The notes beneath the pieces were generated by a model. It made no database searches, had not been told where the DNA came from, and saw only the letters and a list, made by a program, of their open reading frames with translations. Source: Streptomyces sp. CA-210063 (GTDB lineage: Bacteria; Actinomycetota; Actinomycetes; Streptomycetales; Streptomycetaceae). From it: a stretch of DNA of 64,000 nt. This document shows positions 16,218 through 25,343 of this stretch, piece after piece. Location: contig NZ_CP102512.1 of NCBI RefSeq assembly GCF_024612015.1, positions 3,782,001-3,846,000 of the forward strand, read 5' to 3'. Position numbers and translations under genes: made by a program. The stretch's first letter is position 1. Each line of letters opens with the position of its first letter.

Positions 16218-17471
16218 CTACCGGGCGGCCGTGTCCAGGACGCGCATCCGGGCGTCGAGGAGGGCGGCGGCCGTGAAGAGCTCGACGCCCACCGTGATGG
16301 CGTGTTCGTCGGCGTCGAAGTCGCCCTGGTGGAGGTCGCGGACGGTGAGGTCGCCCGGGCGGCGGACGCCCAGGCGGGCCATGGCGCCCGGGACGTGCTC
16401 CAGGTACCAGGAGAAGTCCTCGCCGCCGAGGCTCTGCTCGGTGTCCTCGATGGACCTGACCCCGCGGCGGGCGGTCATGGCGTCGTGGAGCAGTTCGGTG
16501 ACGACGGGGTCGTTGACGACCGGCGGGACGCCCCGGATGTAGTTGATCTCGGTCTTGGCACGGTGCATGACCGCGACCTCCTGGACCGCCTCGTGGATCA
16601 GGTCGGGGGCCTGCCGCCAGGCGTTGATGTCCAGGCAGCGGACGGTGCCGGAGAGCTCGGCGTGCTGCGGGATGACGTTCGGCGCGTGGCCCGACTCGAT
16701 GCGGCCCCAGGTGACGACGAGCCCGGCGCGGGCGTCGAAGCGGCGGCCGACCAGCGCGGGCACGTCGGTGACGACCCGGGCGGCGGCGGTGACGAGGTCG
16801 GTGGTGAGGTGGGGGCGCGCGGTGTGGCCGCCCGGCCCGTCCAGGGAGAGCTCCAGCCGGTCGCAGGCCGAGGTGATGGGGCCGTGGCGCAGTCCGATGA
16901 GGCCGGCGTCGACCCTCGGGTCGCAGTGCACGGCGATGATCCGGCCGACGCCGTCGAGCGCGCCGGTCTTGATCACGTCGGCGGCGCCGCCCGGCAGCAC
17001 CTCCTCGGCGGGCTGGAAGATCAGCCGCACGGGGCGGGGCAGCTCTCCCTTGCGGTGCAGGTCGGCGAGGACGAGGCCGGCGCCCAGGACGACGGTGGTG
17101 TGCACGTCGTGGCCGCAGGCGTGGGCGCGGTCCGGGACGGTGGAGCGGTAGTCGCAGTCCACCTTGGTGTCGGGGATGGGCAGCGCGTCGATGTCGGCGC
17201 GCAGGGCGAGCGCGGCCTGGTCGGAGCCGTCCCAGTCGCCGATGTCACAGATGAGTCCGGTGCCGGTGTCGAGCACGCGCGGCCGCAGGCCTGCCTTCTC
17301 CAGGCGGGCCTTGATCGCGGCGGTCGTACGGAACTCCTGGTTGCCGAGCTCCGGGTGCATGTGCAAGTCGCGGCGGAACGCGACGAGTTCGGCACGCAGG
17401 ACTTCCGGCAGGGTGCCGGGGAGCGACGCTTCGGCTTCCCCTGGCAGATCGGCCTCGGACTCTCGGGACAT
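16218..17471 (-). CDS. M20-family amidohydrolase (IAA-amino-acid/hippurate hydrolase-like)
   Basis: A 417-residue zinc peptidase-fold amidohydrolase. The family order is complete: RRDLHMHPELGNQEF, ALRADIDALPI with the metal-bridging Asp, HACGHDVHTTVVLG, the catalytic Glu pair in IFQPAEEVLPGGA, the dimerisation-domain segment GPGGHTARPH, and a final metal ligand region SLGGEDFSWYLEHVPG. Members cleave N-acyl amino acids; the physiological substrate here is unknown. The ATG at 17471 is chosen because AGAGGGTG is upstream and because the extra 32 residues before it have no family counterpart. It is a single-gene unit, transcribed away from the polymer cluster. Confidence 0.9.
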   Translation of the reverse strand: MSRESEADLPGEAEASLPGTLPEVLRAELVAFRRDLHMHPELGNQEFRTTAAIKARLEKAGLRPRVLDTGTGLICDIGDWDGSDQAALALRADIDALPIPDTKVDCDYRSTVPDRAHACGHDVHTTVVLGAGLVLADLHRKGELPRPVRLIFQPAEEVLPGGAADVIKTGALDGVGRIIAVHCDPRVDAGLIGLRHGPITSACDRLELSLDGPGGHTARPHLTTDLVTAAARVVTDVPALVGRRFDARAGLVVTWGRIESGHAPNVIPQHAELSGTVRCLDINAWRQAPDLIHEAVQEVAVMHRAKTEINYIRGVPPVVNDPVVTELLHDAMTARRGVRSIEDTEQSLGGEDFSWYLEHVPGAMARLGVRRPGDLTVRDLHQGDFDADEHAITVGVELFTAAALLDARMRVLDTAAR

Positions 17472-18037
17472 CAGTTGGTTCACCCTCTGAAGGGTAGGGC
17501 GATCGGGCGACCTTCTAACCTGGATCAACAAAAAATCAGCCCCTAAGGGGAAGTTTTCCGGCCGCACAACGCATACGTATTTGCAGGGGTGGGTATACCC
17601 GTCCGCCTTTCGGGACGGATGACCTCGGAGACGGGACGCGCGCCACGCCTCGCTCGGCGACGCGGTACACCGGGGTGACCGGGGCGTCCCTCAGGGAACG
17701 CCGGGGTTGCCCGCGAATCCCATCGTCCAAACGTCCGGGGGTGCCCGAACGATTCCCACACTCCACGGATACCACGTCCGCGCCATCTCACCGTCCCGGA
17801 ACCATCACCGGCTCGCGACCGTTCCGCTACGCATCGTGTCCGACATGGCGGCCGGGGAGGCACCGCGATGAGTGGTCAGGGCGGCGGTGACCTGCGGTTG
17901 CGGGGGCGATCGGGGGTGTGGGGGACAGGGCGCGCGGTCGGGTGGCGTGGGGGCTCGTTGGGGTGACAGGGATCACGGCGCCTGCCGGGGAAGCGTCCGC
18001 CCCGGATGTCCCCGGAGCGGACGCTCGGGTCGGCGGC
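17472..18037. other. 566-bp gap without a recognised gene
   Basis: The part next to 17471 must hold the promoter of the amidohydrolase gene. A short hairpin, CCGTCC with GGGACGG around 17599-17619, is visible. The stretch 17870-17960 is G-rich simple sequence. Several open frames exist on both strands, but none has a ribosome site plus protein-like composition. Confidence 0.5.
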
Positions 18038-19162
18038 TCAGATGGACGCCACCGACGACAGGCGGTGCACGTCGCGTGCCGTCCCCGTGACTCCGGACAG
18101 GAAGCCCTGGGCGCGGGGGGAGGCGTTCTCGGTGAGCCAGGTGGGGTCGATGTCGCAGACCGCCACGCGTACGTCCGTTCCCGCGAGCGCCAGCGGCAGG
18201 GTGTGGACGACCGTCGACGGGAAGCTGAGGATCGTACGGCCGATGGGGCCACGCCGGGCGATGAGTTCGAGGGGGAGGTCCGGGCGGACGATCTCCAGGC
18301 CGGTCTCCGCCGCCAGGGTGTGGAGTTTCTCGGTGCTCTCGCGGCGGTGGGCGAAGTAGCGGGTGGCGCCGTGGACGGTCGCGAGGGAGCGGACGGCTTC
18401 GAGGTAGCGCTCGCCGTCGACGACTCCGGTCTCCACCAGGGACGTGCCGACGAGGTCCGCGCCCTTGGTGATGCGGGGCGGGCCGAAGCGGGCCCGGGTC
18501 CAGGCGAAGGAGTTGGCGGTGACGGTGACGCCGTCGGGGGTCTCGTCGATCGGCATCGAGGAGAAGACCTCGACGCGTCTGCCCGCGGTCGGGGTCAGGC
18601 GCTTGCGGGCCTTGGAGGAGACCGGGGCGAAGATCAGGTCGCGGGGGCCGGGGCGGCCGCCCTTGCGGTGCCAGCGGACGAGGCGTTCGCCGCGGGCGAG
18701 CTGGGAGACGAACTCCATGGTCGCGGTGCCGTCGTCGACGACGACCACGTCCGGTGCCCTGGTGATCGTCAGCAGCAGTTGGACATAGCGGGAGAAGGGG
18801 TCGCCCAGGACGATGCGGCGCGCGGCGCGCAGCAGCGGGGCGAGGCCGCCGATGGTGCGGAAGGGCGCGGCCGTTCCGCCGCGCGCCTCCTCCCAGCGCA
18901 CCTCGTGCCCCTCGTCCCGGGCCAGTTCCGCCATACGGCGCAACTGGCCCCGGGTCATGGGGTCGTTCGGCGACAGGACCACGAGGGTGAGGCGCGCGCC
19001 GGTGGTGCCGGGGGGCCCCGCGTCGGTCGCCGCGAAGGGCGGCCCCGCGCCGGGGTCCTGGAGTGCGTGGGCGTGCGCCCACTCCAGCACGTTCAGGAGC
19101 TGTACCGGGCTCTCGACGAAGGCGAGAGTGTGGGGGCCGGCGGTTCCGGCGCGGGGGCTCAT
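18038..19162 (-). CDS. Polysialyltransferase-like glycosyltransferase
   Basis: A 374-residue cytosolic or membrane-associated protein of the last position in the NeuB/NeuA arm. The N-terminus FVESPVQLLNVLEWAHAH is typical of bacterial sialyl/polysialyltransferase-type folds, and a nucleotide-pocket-like VVVDDGTATMEF and YFAHRRESTEKLH segment correspond in position to the acidic-Gly and HP-type motifs of that superfamily. The match is weak, so the class is tentative. It starts with ATG 54 bp after the NeuB stop and is probably cotranscribed with it. It may transfer the CMP-activated nonulosonate made by its neighbours; the acceptor is unknown. Confidence 0.65.
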   Translation of the reverse strand: MSPRAGTAGPHTLAFVESPVQLLNVLEWAHAHALQDPGAGPPFAATDAGPPGTTGARLTLVVLSPNDPMTRGQLRRMAELARDEGHEVRWEEARGGTAAPFRTIGGLAPLLRAARRIVLGDPFSRYVQLLLTITRAPDVVVVDDGTATMEFVSQLARGERLVRWHRKGGRPGPRDLIFAPVSSKARKRLTPTAGRRVEVFSSMPIDETPDGVTVTANSFAWTRARFGPPRITKGADLVGTSLVETGVVDGERYLEAVRSLATVHGATRYFAHRRESTEKLHTLAAETGLEIVRPDLPLELIARRGPIGRTILSFPSTVVHTLPLALAGTDVRVAVCDIDPTWLTENASPRAQGFLSGVTGTARDVHRLSSVASI

Positions 19163-19216
19163 CGACGTACGACCGTCCCGTAGTGGGGGATTCCCGTGGT
19201 CAGGGATTCCGGAGGA

Positions 19217-20155
19217 TCAGACCGAGACCGGCTCGCCCGCGGCGGCCGCGATCTCCGCCTCGGCGACGACGCCGGTGACGCGGCGCAGCTTCTTCATGGG
19301 GCCGAGCTCGGAGTCGTAGACCTTCTTGACGCCGTCACCGAGGGAGGCCTCGATGGTGCGGATGTCACGGACGAGGCGCACGAGGCCCTGCGGCTCGACG
19401 GAGGCGGCCTGGTCGGAGCCCCACATCGCGCGGTCGAGGGTGATGTGACGCTCGACGAAGGTGGCGCCGAGGGCGACCGCCGCGAGGGTGGTCTGCAGGC
19501 CCGTCTCGTGGCCGGAGTAGCCGATCGGGACGTTCGGGTACTCGGCCTGGAGGGTGTTGATGACGCGGAGGTTCAGCTCCTCGGCCTTCGCCGGGTACGT
19601 CGACGTGGCGTGGCAGAGCAGGATGCTGTCCGAGCCGAGGACCTCGACCGCGTGGCGGATCTGCTTCGGGGTCGACATGCCGGTGGAGAGGATGACCGTG
19701 CGGCCGGTGGCGCGCAGGGCGCGCAGCAGCTCGTCGTCGGTCAGGGAGGCGGAGGCCACCTTGTGGGCGGGGACGTCGAACTTCTCCAGGAAGGCGACGG
19801 CCTCGGTGTCCCACGGGGAGGCGAACCAGTCGATGTTCTTGCTCTTGGCGTACTCGTCGATCTGGCGGTACTCGTCCTCACCGAACTCCACACGGTGGCG
19901 GTAGTCGATGTAGGTCATGCGGCCCCAGGGGGTGTCGCGCTCGATGTCCCACTGGTCGCGGGGGGTGCAGATCTCGGGGGTGCGCTTCTGGAACTTGACG
20001 GCGTCGCAGCCGGCCTCGGCGGCGGCGTCGATCAGCTTGAAGGCGTTCTCCAGCTCACCGTTGTGGTTGATGCCGATCTCGCCGACGACGTAGACGGGGT
20101 GACCCGGGCCGGCGGTCTTCGAACCGAACGTGCGCAGACGGGAGTTGGTGCTCAT
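19217..20155 (-). CDS. NeuB-type nonulosonate (sialic acid/Kdn) synthase lacking SAF domain
   Basis: A 312-residue TIM-barrel aldol condensing enzyme that joins phosphoenolpyruvate with a hexose derivative to make a 9-carbon 2-keto acid. Visible blocks are VGEIGINHNGE (residues 24-34), CDAVKFQKR, FASPWDTEAVAFLE, ILSTGMST, LLCHATSTYP, GYSGHETG and VERHITLD. Typical NeuB proteins are about 340-350 residues with a C-terminal antifreeze-like (SAF) domain; here the protein ends soon after SELGPMKKLRRV, so the domain is absent. AAGGA lies upstream of the ATG. It is 14 bp downstream of the CMP-sugar synthetase gene and clearly in one operon. Confidence 0.92.
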   Translation of the reverse strand: MSTNSRLRTFGSKTAGPGHPVYVVGEIGINHNGELENAFKLIDAAAEAGCDAVKFQKRTPEICTPRDQWDIERDTPWGRMTYIDYRHRVEFGEDEYRQIDEYAKSKNIDWFASPWDTEAVAFLEKFDVPAHKVASASLTDDELLRALRATGRTVILSTGMSTPKQIRHAVEVLGSDSILLCHATSTYPAKAEELNLRVINTLQAEYPNVPIGYSGHETGLQTTLAAVALGATFVERHITLDRAMWGSDQAASVEPQGLVRLVRDIRTIEASLGDGVKKVYDSELGPMKKLRRVTGVVAEAEIAAAAGEPVSV

Positions 20156-20169
20156 GGTGGGACGTTTCC

Positions 20170-21471
20170 TTAACTGTCGAGGGGGTCGAGAGAGTCGAGA
20201 GAGGGACCGAGGATCCAGCCGGCGATCTCCCGGATCGCGCCTTCACCACCGGGGACGGTGGTGACCGCGCGTGCGGCGCCGCGCACGACGTCGTGGGCGC
20301 TGCCGACCGCCACGGGCCAGCCCACGAGGGCGAAGCACGGGAGGTCGTTGACGTCGTTGCCGACGTAGAGCACGCGCTCCGGCGCGATGCCCTGCTCCTC
20401 GCACCACTGCTTCAGTGCGAGGTCTTTCCGGTCGATGCCGTGGAGCACCGGGATCTGCAGCTTCCGGGCTCTGGCGGCGACGACCGGGTTCTTCTCCGAG
20501 GACAGGATGAGCATCGTCAGGCCGCTCTTGCGGAGGGCCGCGATGCCGAGTCCGTCGCCGCGGTGCACGGAGACGAACTCCCGTCCGTCGGAGTCGATCA
20601 GCACCCTGTCGTCGGTCTGGGTGCCGTCGAAGTCGAGGACGACCGCGTCGATGTCGGCGGCGGTCGGGAGGGCGCCGGGGCGGTCCGCGTCGAAGAGCGG
20701 CGCGAGTGCCTGGGCGCGGGCGAGGTCGTGCGGGTCGTCGATCTCCAGGACCCGGGCGGGGTCGGTGCGGACGAGTTCCGTACGGCCGAAGAAGCGGTGC
20801 TGGTGCTTGCGCAGGCCGGCCGCGTCCATGGCGTAGGCGGCGCCGGTCTCCAGCAGGTCCTGCGGGCGGTCCTGGCGGCGGGGGCGGAACGACTTGTCGT
20901 GGTTGACGCCGTAGCCGCCCTCGGTGTCCACGACATCGATCGTCTCGCCGTCCACGGCTCCCGTGCGGACGGCTTCGGCGACGGTGGGCTCGTCGGCGCT
21001 GTCCCGCCAGATGAACCCGTGGAACGGGGCGACGGTGAGGGCGGTGTCGGCGCCGTGCTCCACGATGGCGCGGGCGACGCCGTCGATGTCCTCGCGGAGG
21101 ATGAACGGGCTGGTGCACTGGACGAGCAGGACGACGTCGACCGGCGAGCCGTGCAGCGCCTCGTGGGCGTCCAGGGCGTGCAGGACCGCGGCCTCGGAGG
21201 TGGCGGTGTCTCCGGCGATGGCGGCGGGGCGCAGGACGACCTCGGCTCCGGACACACGGGCGGCGGCCGCGATGGCGTGGTCGTCGGTGGAGACGACGAC
21301 GTCGGTCACCAGCCGGGCGCCCAGGCACTCGCGCACCGCGCGGGCCACCAGCGGAACGCCGCCGACGGGGGCGAGGTTCTTCGCGGGGACACCCTTGGAG
21401 CCGCCGCGCGCGGGGATGACGGCGAGCACACGGCGTACGGAAGGCGCTTGACCCGCTTCCGGGTTGGACAT
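20170..21471 (-). CDS. Fused CMP-nonulosonate synthetase and HAD phosphatase
   Basis: A 433-residue bifunctional enzyme. Residues 14-235 are a cytidylyltransferase of the NeuA type (VLAVIPARGGSKGVPAKNL, VVSTDD, LLVQCTSPFI, ETGAAYAMD). Residues 272-420 are a KdsC-type HAD phosphatase with nucleophile D280 in VVLDFDGTQTDD, SSEKNPVVAARA and YVGNDVNDLPCF. The logical pair of reactions is removal of the 9-phosphate from the NeuB product and activation to the CMP-sugar. A similar fused C-terminal module occurs in animal CMP-sialate synthetases, there usually without catalysis. Here the first Asp, the second Asp and the GNDVND loop are all intact, so phosphatase activity is plausible. AAGGAG lies 8 bases before the ATG. 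Confidence 0.9.
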   Translation of the reverse strand: MSNPEAGQAPSVRRVLAVIPARGGSKGVPAKNLAPVGGVPLVARAVRECLGARLVTDVVVSTDDHAIAAAARVSGAEVVLRPAAIAGDTATSEAAVLHALDAHEALHGSPVDVVLLVQCTSPFILREDIDGVARAIVEHGADTALTVAPFHGFIWRDSADEPTVAEAVRTGAVDGETIDVVDTEGGYGVNHDKSFRPRRQDRPQDLLETGAAYAMDAAGLRKHQHRFFGRTELVRTDPARVLEIDDPHDLARAQALAPLFDADRPGALPTAADIDAVVLDFDGTQTDDRVLIDSDGREFVSVHRGDGLGIAALRKSGLTMLILSSEKNPVVAARARKLQIPVLHGIDRKDLALKQWCEEQGIAPERVLYVGNDVNDLPCFALVGWPVAVGSAHDVVRGAARAVTTVPGGEGAIREIAGWILGPSLDSLDPLDS

Positions 21472-21512
21472 GAGTGGAACTCCTTGCGGTGCGTGCGAAG
21501 AGGTCGGGCGGC

Positions 21513-22829
21513 TCACAGCTCCCCCATCCGGCGGATGACGGGCGCCACGCGCTGCACTCCGTGGCGGTAGGCGCCGCGCGCCGCCCGGCGCACGATCTGC
21601 CGTACGGGCCCGGCCTGTTTGTCGGCGGCGGGCGCCCCGGGCAGCGGGTCGCCGTCGGGGCCGAGGTGGTGGCGGGCGAGGATGCCGGGCAGATAGCCGG
21701 GCGCGGTGACGGGTGTGTAGTACGGCGCGAGGGGCGGCAGGCCGTCGGCCGCGACCAGCTTGGCGATGCGGTCGCGGGCGGCGTCGAAGGCGGTGGCGTA
21801 CGAGCCGTCCGCGACGACGCCCTGCCGGGCCACCCACTCCGGGTCCGGCGTCGGCTCGTACCCGGCGTCCAACTGGTCCCAGGAGGCCAGGCAGCCGGAG
21901 CCCACGAAGTGGTGGTTGCCGAGGGTCTCGCGGATGCCGAGGTCGGTGAGGACCACGGTGGGGATGCGGCGGTGCAGCGACTCCAGGGCGGCCGTGGAGC
22001 TGATGGTGACCAGCAGGTCGGTGGTGTCGAGGACCTCGCCCATGTTCCCGTACACCAGACGGAAGTTGGCGGGCGGGCCCTCGGGGAGCCGCTGCAGCAG
22101 CTTCTGGTACGGCAGTTCCTCGATGTGCGTGGTGTGCTCGCCCGGCTTGGAGCGCAGCTTCAGCAGGACCTCGCGGTCCGGGTGCAGCTTCGCGTGCTGG
22201 ATGAGCCGGTTCAGCAGGTATGTACGGTCCCTGCGGTTGTCCGGGACGGACGGCTGTACGGCGAAGGCGACCGTGTAGGGGTCGTTCCTGCCCGCGTACG
22301 GCTTGCCGCCCAGGAAGGGCAGCGCGACCTCGGTGACCGCCGAGGCGTCGGCGCCCACGCCCTCGTACACGGCCCGGAAACGGTCCGCGTCCTGGCGGGA
22401 GTTGGCGAGGACGAGGTCCGCGCCGTGCCGCAGCAGCAGACCGTCGGCGAGCTTCTCGTAGACGACACCGACGTAACCGGTGACGATCACGGGCCGCTTG
22501 GCACGGGCGCCCCAGGCGGCCCTCAGGCCGTGCAGCATCGCCTGGACGCCCCCGCCGACGAGGGCGAGCACGATCACGTCGTACGAGTCCCGCGTCATGG
22601 CTCTGAGGAACTCGACGCCGGTCACCTCGCGCAGGGAGTCGGGTCGGACGCCGACCTCGTCGAGCTGACGGGCGGTGGGGGTGGCTCGGCCCCGCAGGAG
22701 GAAGCCGTCCAGGCGGATGTCCGAATGCTCCGGAGTGAGACGGTTCGCGGTGAGCGCGCCCCATTTCCACCGGGTATCGGAATCCGCGAGTACGGCGACT
22801 CGCAGGCCGTTCGTAGCACTTGCTGGCAC
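21513..22829 (-). CDS. DUF6716-type putative glycosyltransferase
   Basis: A protein of about 438 residues that heads the NeuA/NeuB arm. It starts with LRVAVLADSDTRWKWGALTA and contains VGVVYEKLADGLLLRHGADL, FLGGKPYAGRND and YGNMGEVLDTTDLLVTISST, a layout resembling two-domain GT-B transferases with the nucleotide-binding half at the C-terminus. The family has been labelled DUF6716 in my memory; this was not checked. The start is uncertain: GTG at 22829 lies 5 bases after a TAGCGT box and would be leaderless, while a TTG at 22868 gives 13 more residues. The C-terminal 50 residues are basic. It is 41 bp upstream of the fused synthetase and probably adds the sugar or its partner to the polymer. 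Confidence 0.75.
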   Translation of the reverse strand: MPASATNGLRVAVLADSDTRWKWGALTANRLTPEHSDIRLDGFLLRGRATPTARQLDEVGVRPDSLREVTGVEFLRAMTRDSYDVIVLALVGGGVQAMLHGLRAAWGARAKRPVIVTGYVGVVYEKLADGLLLRHGADLVLANSRQDADRFRAVYEGVGADASAVTEVALPFLGGKPYAGRNDPYTVAFAVQPSVPDNRRDRTYLLNRLIQHAKLHPDREVLLKLRSKPGEHTTHIEELPYQKLLQRLPEGPPANFRLVYGNMGEVLDTTDLLVTISSTAALESLHRRIPTVVLTDLGIRETLGNHHFVGSGCLASWDQLDAGYEPTPDPEWVARQGVVADGSYATAFDAARDRIAKLVAADGLPPLAPYYTPVTAPGYLPGILARHHLGPDGDPLPGAPAADKQAGPVRQIVRRAARGAYRHGVQRVAPVIRRMGEL

Positions 22830-23027
22830 ACCGAAGACGCTAGGAAGCGATTCCGTTGAACGGCCCAACCCAACTACAACAAAGGGTTAACAGCACATCG
22901 CCGAAAGGCGAATCAGGGCACGAAAGGCACAGGAACGCGTCTGGTTCACGGTACCGCCACGTGTCGTTCACCTGACATCAAGCAGGTGGTCAAGACGAAT
23001 GCCGGAGGGCCCCCTAACGTCACGGGG
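22830..23027. promoter_or_regulatory. Divergent promoter region of the polymer cluster
   Basis: This interval separates the two arms. TAACGT at 23015-23020 sits 7 bases before the GTG of the GT2 gene, and on the other strand TAGCGT sits 5 bases before the probable GTG of the DUF6716 gene. Both arms therefore look leaderless. The central part (22880-22960) is A-rich for this genome (CAACAAAGGGTTAACAGCAC). Confidence 0.5.
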
Positions 23028-24005
23028 GTGGTCAAGCTCTCCGTCATCGTGCCGTTCTACAACGTGCAGCAATACGCGCCCGACACCCTGAAGAGCCTCA
23101 GAGCCAACGCTCGCGAGGACTTTGAATTCATTCTCGTCGACGACTGCTCTCGCGACGAGACACCGGACATTCTCGCGCGCGCGGAGCGCGAGCTGCCGGG
23201 GGCGGTGTATGTCAGACACGAGAAGAACGGAGGACTGGCGACCGCGCGCAACACGGGCATCGACAAGGCCCGCGGCGAGTACCTGACGTTCCTCGACGGG
23301 GACGACTGGCTCGCCCCCGGCTACTACCCTCAACTACTCGGTGCCATAGAGGAGTTGGGCTGCGACTTCGTGCGCACGGACCATGTCCAGTGCACCGCGC
23401 GGGCCCGCTCGATCCACCGGGTGCCCAACGGGCGGCGGGGCGTGGTGATGAACCCGCGGGACGCGATCCTGCCCGCCGACCGGTCCACCTCCGTCGACTA
23501 CGCGTACGCCTGGGCGGGCATCTACCACCGCCGCCTGGTCGACAAGGGTGTGTTGCACTTCACCCACGGGCTGCGCACGGCCGAGGACCGGCCGTGGATC
23601 TGGAAGCTCCACCGGGAGGCCGAATCCTTCGCCACGGTGGGGCTGCTGGGCGTTTTCTACCGGCGCGGGGTGGCGTCCTCCCTGACCCAGATCGGCGACG
23701 TACGGCAGCTCGACTTCATTCGGGCGTTCGACCAGGTCATCGCGGAAACGGCTAAGGACCGGGACGCGGACAAGCTTCTCCCCAAGGCCGTGCGCACCTA
23801 TTGCGCGATCATCTCCCACCATTTGGGATCCATCGAAAGGTTCGAGCCGGCGGTGGCACGGAAACTGAAGTCGATGAGCGCGGTGGCGCTGCGCCGGATG
23901 CCGCAGGACGTGCTCGACGAGGCCCTGGACTCGATGGACGTACAGCGCGCCACCCGGCTGCGCCGGCTGCGCCGCCGTCCCGCCTCCACGGGGGTCGCCG
24001 CGTGA
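23028..24005 (+). CDS. Glycosyltransferase family 2
   Basis: A 325-residue GT-A transferase. Residues 3-110 show the family core: LSVIVPFYNVQQY, FEFILVDDCSRDETPDI, NGGLATARNTGIDKARGEYL and the metal-binding FLDGDDW, followed by RTAEDRPWIWKL, the ED-x-x-W block near the acceptor site. The C-terminal tail is highly basic (TRLRRLRRRPAS). GTG at 23028 is preferred as a leaderless start; an in-frame GTG at 22986 would add 14 residues. The stop overlaps the next start (GTGA), so it is translationally coupled to the polysialyltransferase-like gene. GT2 proteins of this kind often build wall teichoic or capsular repeats. Confidence 0.88.
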   Translation: MVKLSVIVPFYNVQQYAPDTLKSLRANAREDFEFILVDDCSRDETPDILARAERELPGAVYVRHEKNGGLATARNTGIDKARGEYLTFLDGDDWLAPGYYPQLLGAIEELGCDFVRTDHVQCTARARSIHRVPNGRRGVVMNPRDAILPADRSTSVDYAYAWAGIYHRRLVDKGVLHFTHGLRTAEDRPWIWKLHREAESFATVGLLGVFYRRGVASSLTQIGDVRQLDFIRAFDQVIAETAKDRDADKLLPKAVRTYCAIISHHLGSIERFEPAVARKLKSMSAVALRRMPQDVLDEALDSMDVQRATRLRRLRRRPASTGVAA

Positions 24006-25336
24006 CCACGCAGATCTTCATGGCGTCCACGCTGTACGGCACGGCCACGCTGGCCGCCGCCCTGGACACCGAGTGCTTCCGCCCCGCCTCCCGGCGCGTC
24101 CTGCTGATCTCCAACAACGCGGCGACGCCCGAGACGGCCCCCTCCCTCGACGAGATGCCCGGCTTCGAGCGGCTGCGCGGCCGCTTCGACGACGTGATCT
24201 CGTGGAACGAGACCATCTCCCCCTTCCACCCGGGCGGTTGGTCCCCGCGCCAGGACGACGTCCCCCTGTGGGAGCGCCATCTGCGGCTGCTGTGGAACCT
24301 GGGCGACGACGACGTCGAGCTGGCCGTGGAGTCCATCCAGGTCCACCCGGCGCTCGGCTTCACCCAGATCTTCACCGGCGCCCCCGTGACCGTGTACGCG
24401 GACGGCCTGATGAGCTATGGCCCCACCCGCAACAAGATCGACCCGCTGGTCGGCACCCGTATCGACCGGCTCCTCCACCTGGACCTGGTCCCGGACCTGA
24501 AGCCCCTGCTGCTCACCGAGTTCGGCGTCGAGGCGGAGATCGTGCCGACGGACGCCTTCGTGAAGGTGCTGGCGGAACTCGTCGACACCGGTGACGAGTT
24601 GCCCGCGATCGAGGAGCCGGCGCTGCTGCTCGGCCAGTACCTCTCGGCGCTCAACATCCTCACCGCCGAGGAGGAGGAAGACCTCCACGTACGGATGCTG
24701 AAGGGCGCGGTGGCGCTCGGGCACACCAAGGTCGTGTTCAAGCCGCACCCCAGCGCCCCGGCCCGCTGGTCGCGCGGCCTGGAGAAGGAGGCGGAGCGGC
24801 TCGGCGCCGACCTGACGGTCCTGGACACGCCCGTCCTCGCCGAGGTGCTCTACCAGCGGATGCGTCCGGCCCTCGTCGTCGGCTGCTTCTCCACGGCCCT
24901 GCTCACCGCGTCCGCGCTGTACGGCCTCCCCGTCGCCCGCGTCGGCACCAGCACCCTGCTGGACCGGCTCGCCCCGTACGAGAACAGCAACCGCGTGCCC
25001 GTCACCATCGTGGACGCGCTGCTGCCGGAGCTCGGCGACCGGGCGGCGGTCACCTCGCAGCAGCCCGGCACGAAGGTGGCGGACCTCAACGCCCTGGTCC
25101 GGGCGGTGGGCTTCGCGATGCAGTCGAAGATCTACCCGTCGCTGCGCGCGGAGGCCGAGGCGTATCTGTCGAAGCATCTGAGCGCGCACACCCTGCGGTA
25201 CTTCAAGCGGCGCCGGTTGACCTCGCTGGGGTTGCCCGGTGGTATCCCCGTCCAGCTGGCCTTCATTCCGCGCAACGCGACCGTGCGAAGAGTCGCGCGG
25301 CGGGCCAGGTCCCTCAAGCGAGCCACTTTGGGGTGA
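24002..25336 (+). CDS. Polysialyltransferase-family (PF07388-like) protein
   Basis: A 444-residue protein. The N-terminus TTQIFMASTLYGTATLAAAL is typical of the alpha-2,8-polysialyltransferase family. Its two motifs are visible: an acidic-Gly segment VYADGLMSYG in the middle and a basic-HP segment KVVFKPHPSAP, followed by GCFSTALLTASALYG with the conserved Ser/Thr. It should polymerise or cap a CMP-activated nonulosonate on the cytoplasmic membrane face. The end is basic (YFKRRRLTSL, RRVARRARSLKRATLG), suiting membrane binding. It overlaps the GT2 gene by 4 bp and is 7 bp upstream of the acyltransferase gene. Confidence 0.85.
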   Translation: MTTQIFMASTLYGTATLAAALDTECFRPASRRVLLISNNAATPETAPSLDEMPGFERLRGRFDDVISWNETISPFHPGGWSPRQDDVPLWERHLRLLWNLGDDDVELAVESIQVHPALGFTQIFTGAPVTVYADGLMSYGPTRNKIDPLVGTRIDRLLHLDLVPDLKPLLLTEFGVEAEIVPTDAFVKVLAELVDTGDELPAIEEPALLLGQYLSALNILTAEEEEDLHVRMLKGAVALGHTKVVFKPHPSAPARWSRGLEKEAERLGADLTVLDTPVLAEVLYQRMRPALVVGCFSTALLTASALYGLPVARVGTSTLLDRLAPYENSNRVPVTIVDALLPELGDRAAVTSQQPGTKVADLNALVRAVGFAMQSKIYPSLRAEAEAYLSKHLSAHTLRYFKRRRLTSLGLPGGIPVQLAFIPRNATVRRVARRARSLKRATLG

Positions 25337-25343
25337 GCCCCAG

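Noticed and set aside
17536..17863. Two minus-strand open frames upstream of the M20 gene
   Set aside because: Arg/Pro-rich, without ribosome site, in a region that must hold a promoter.
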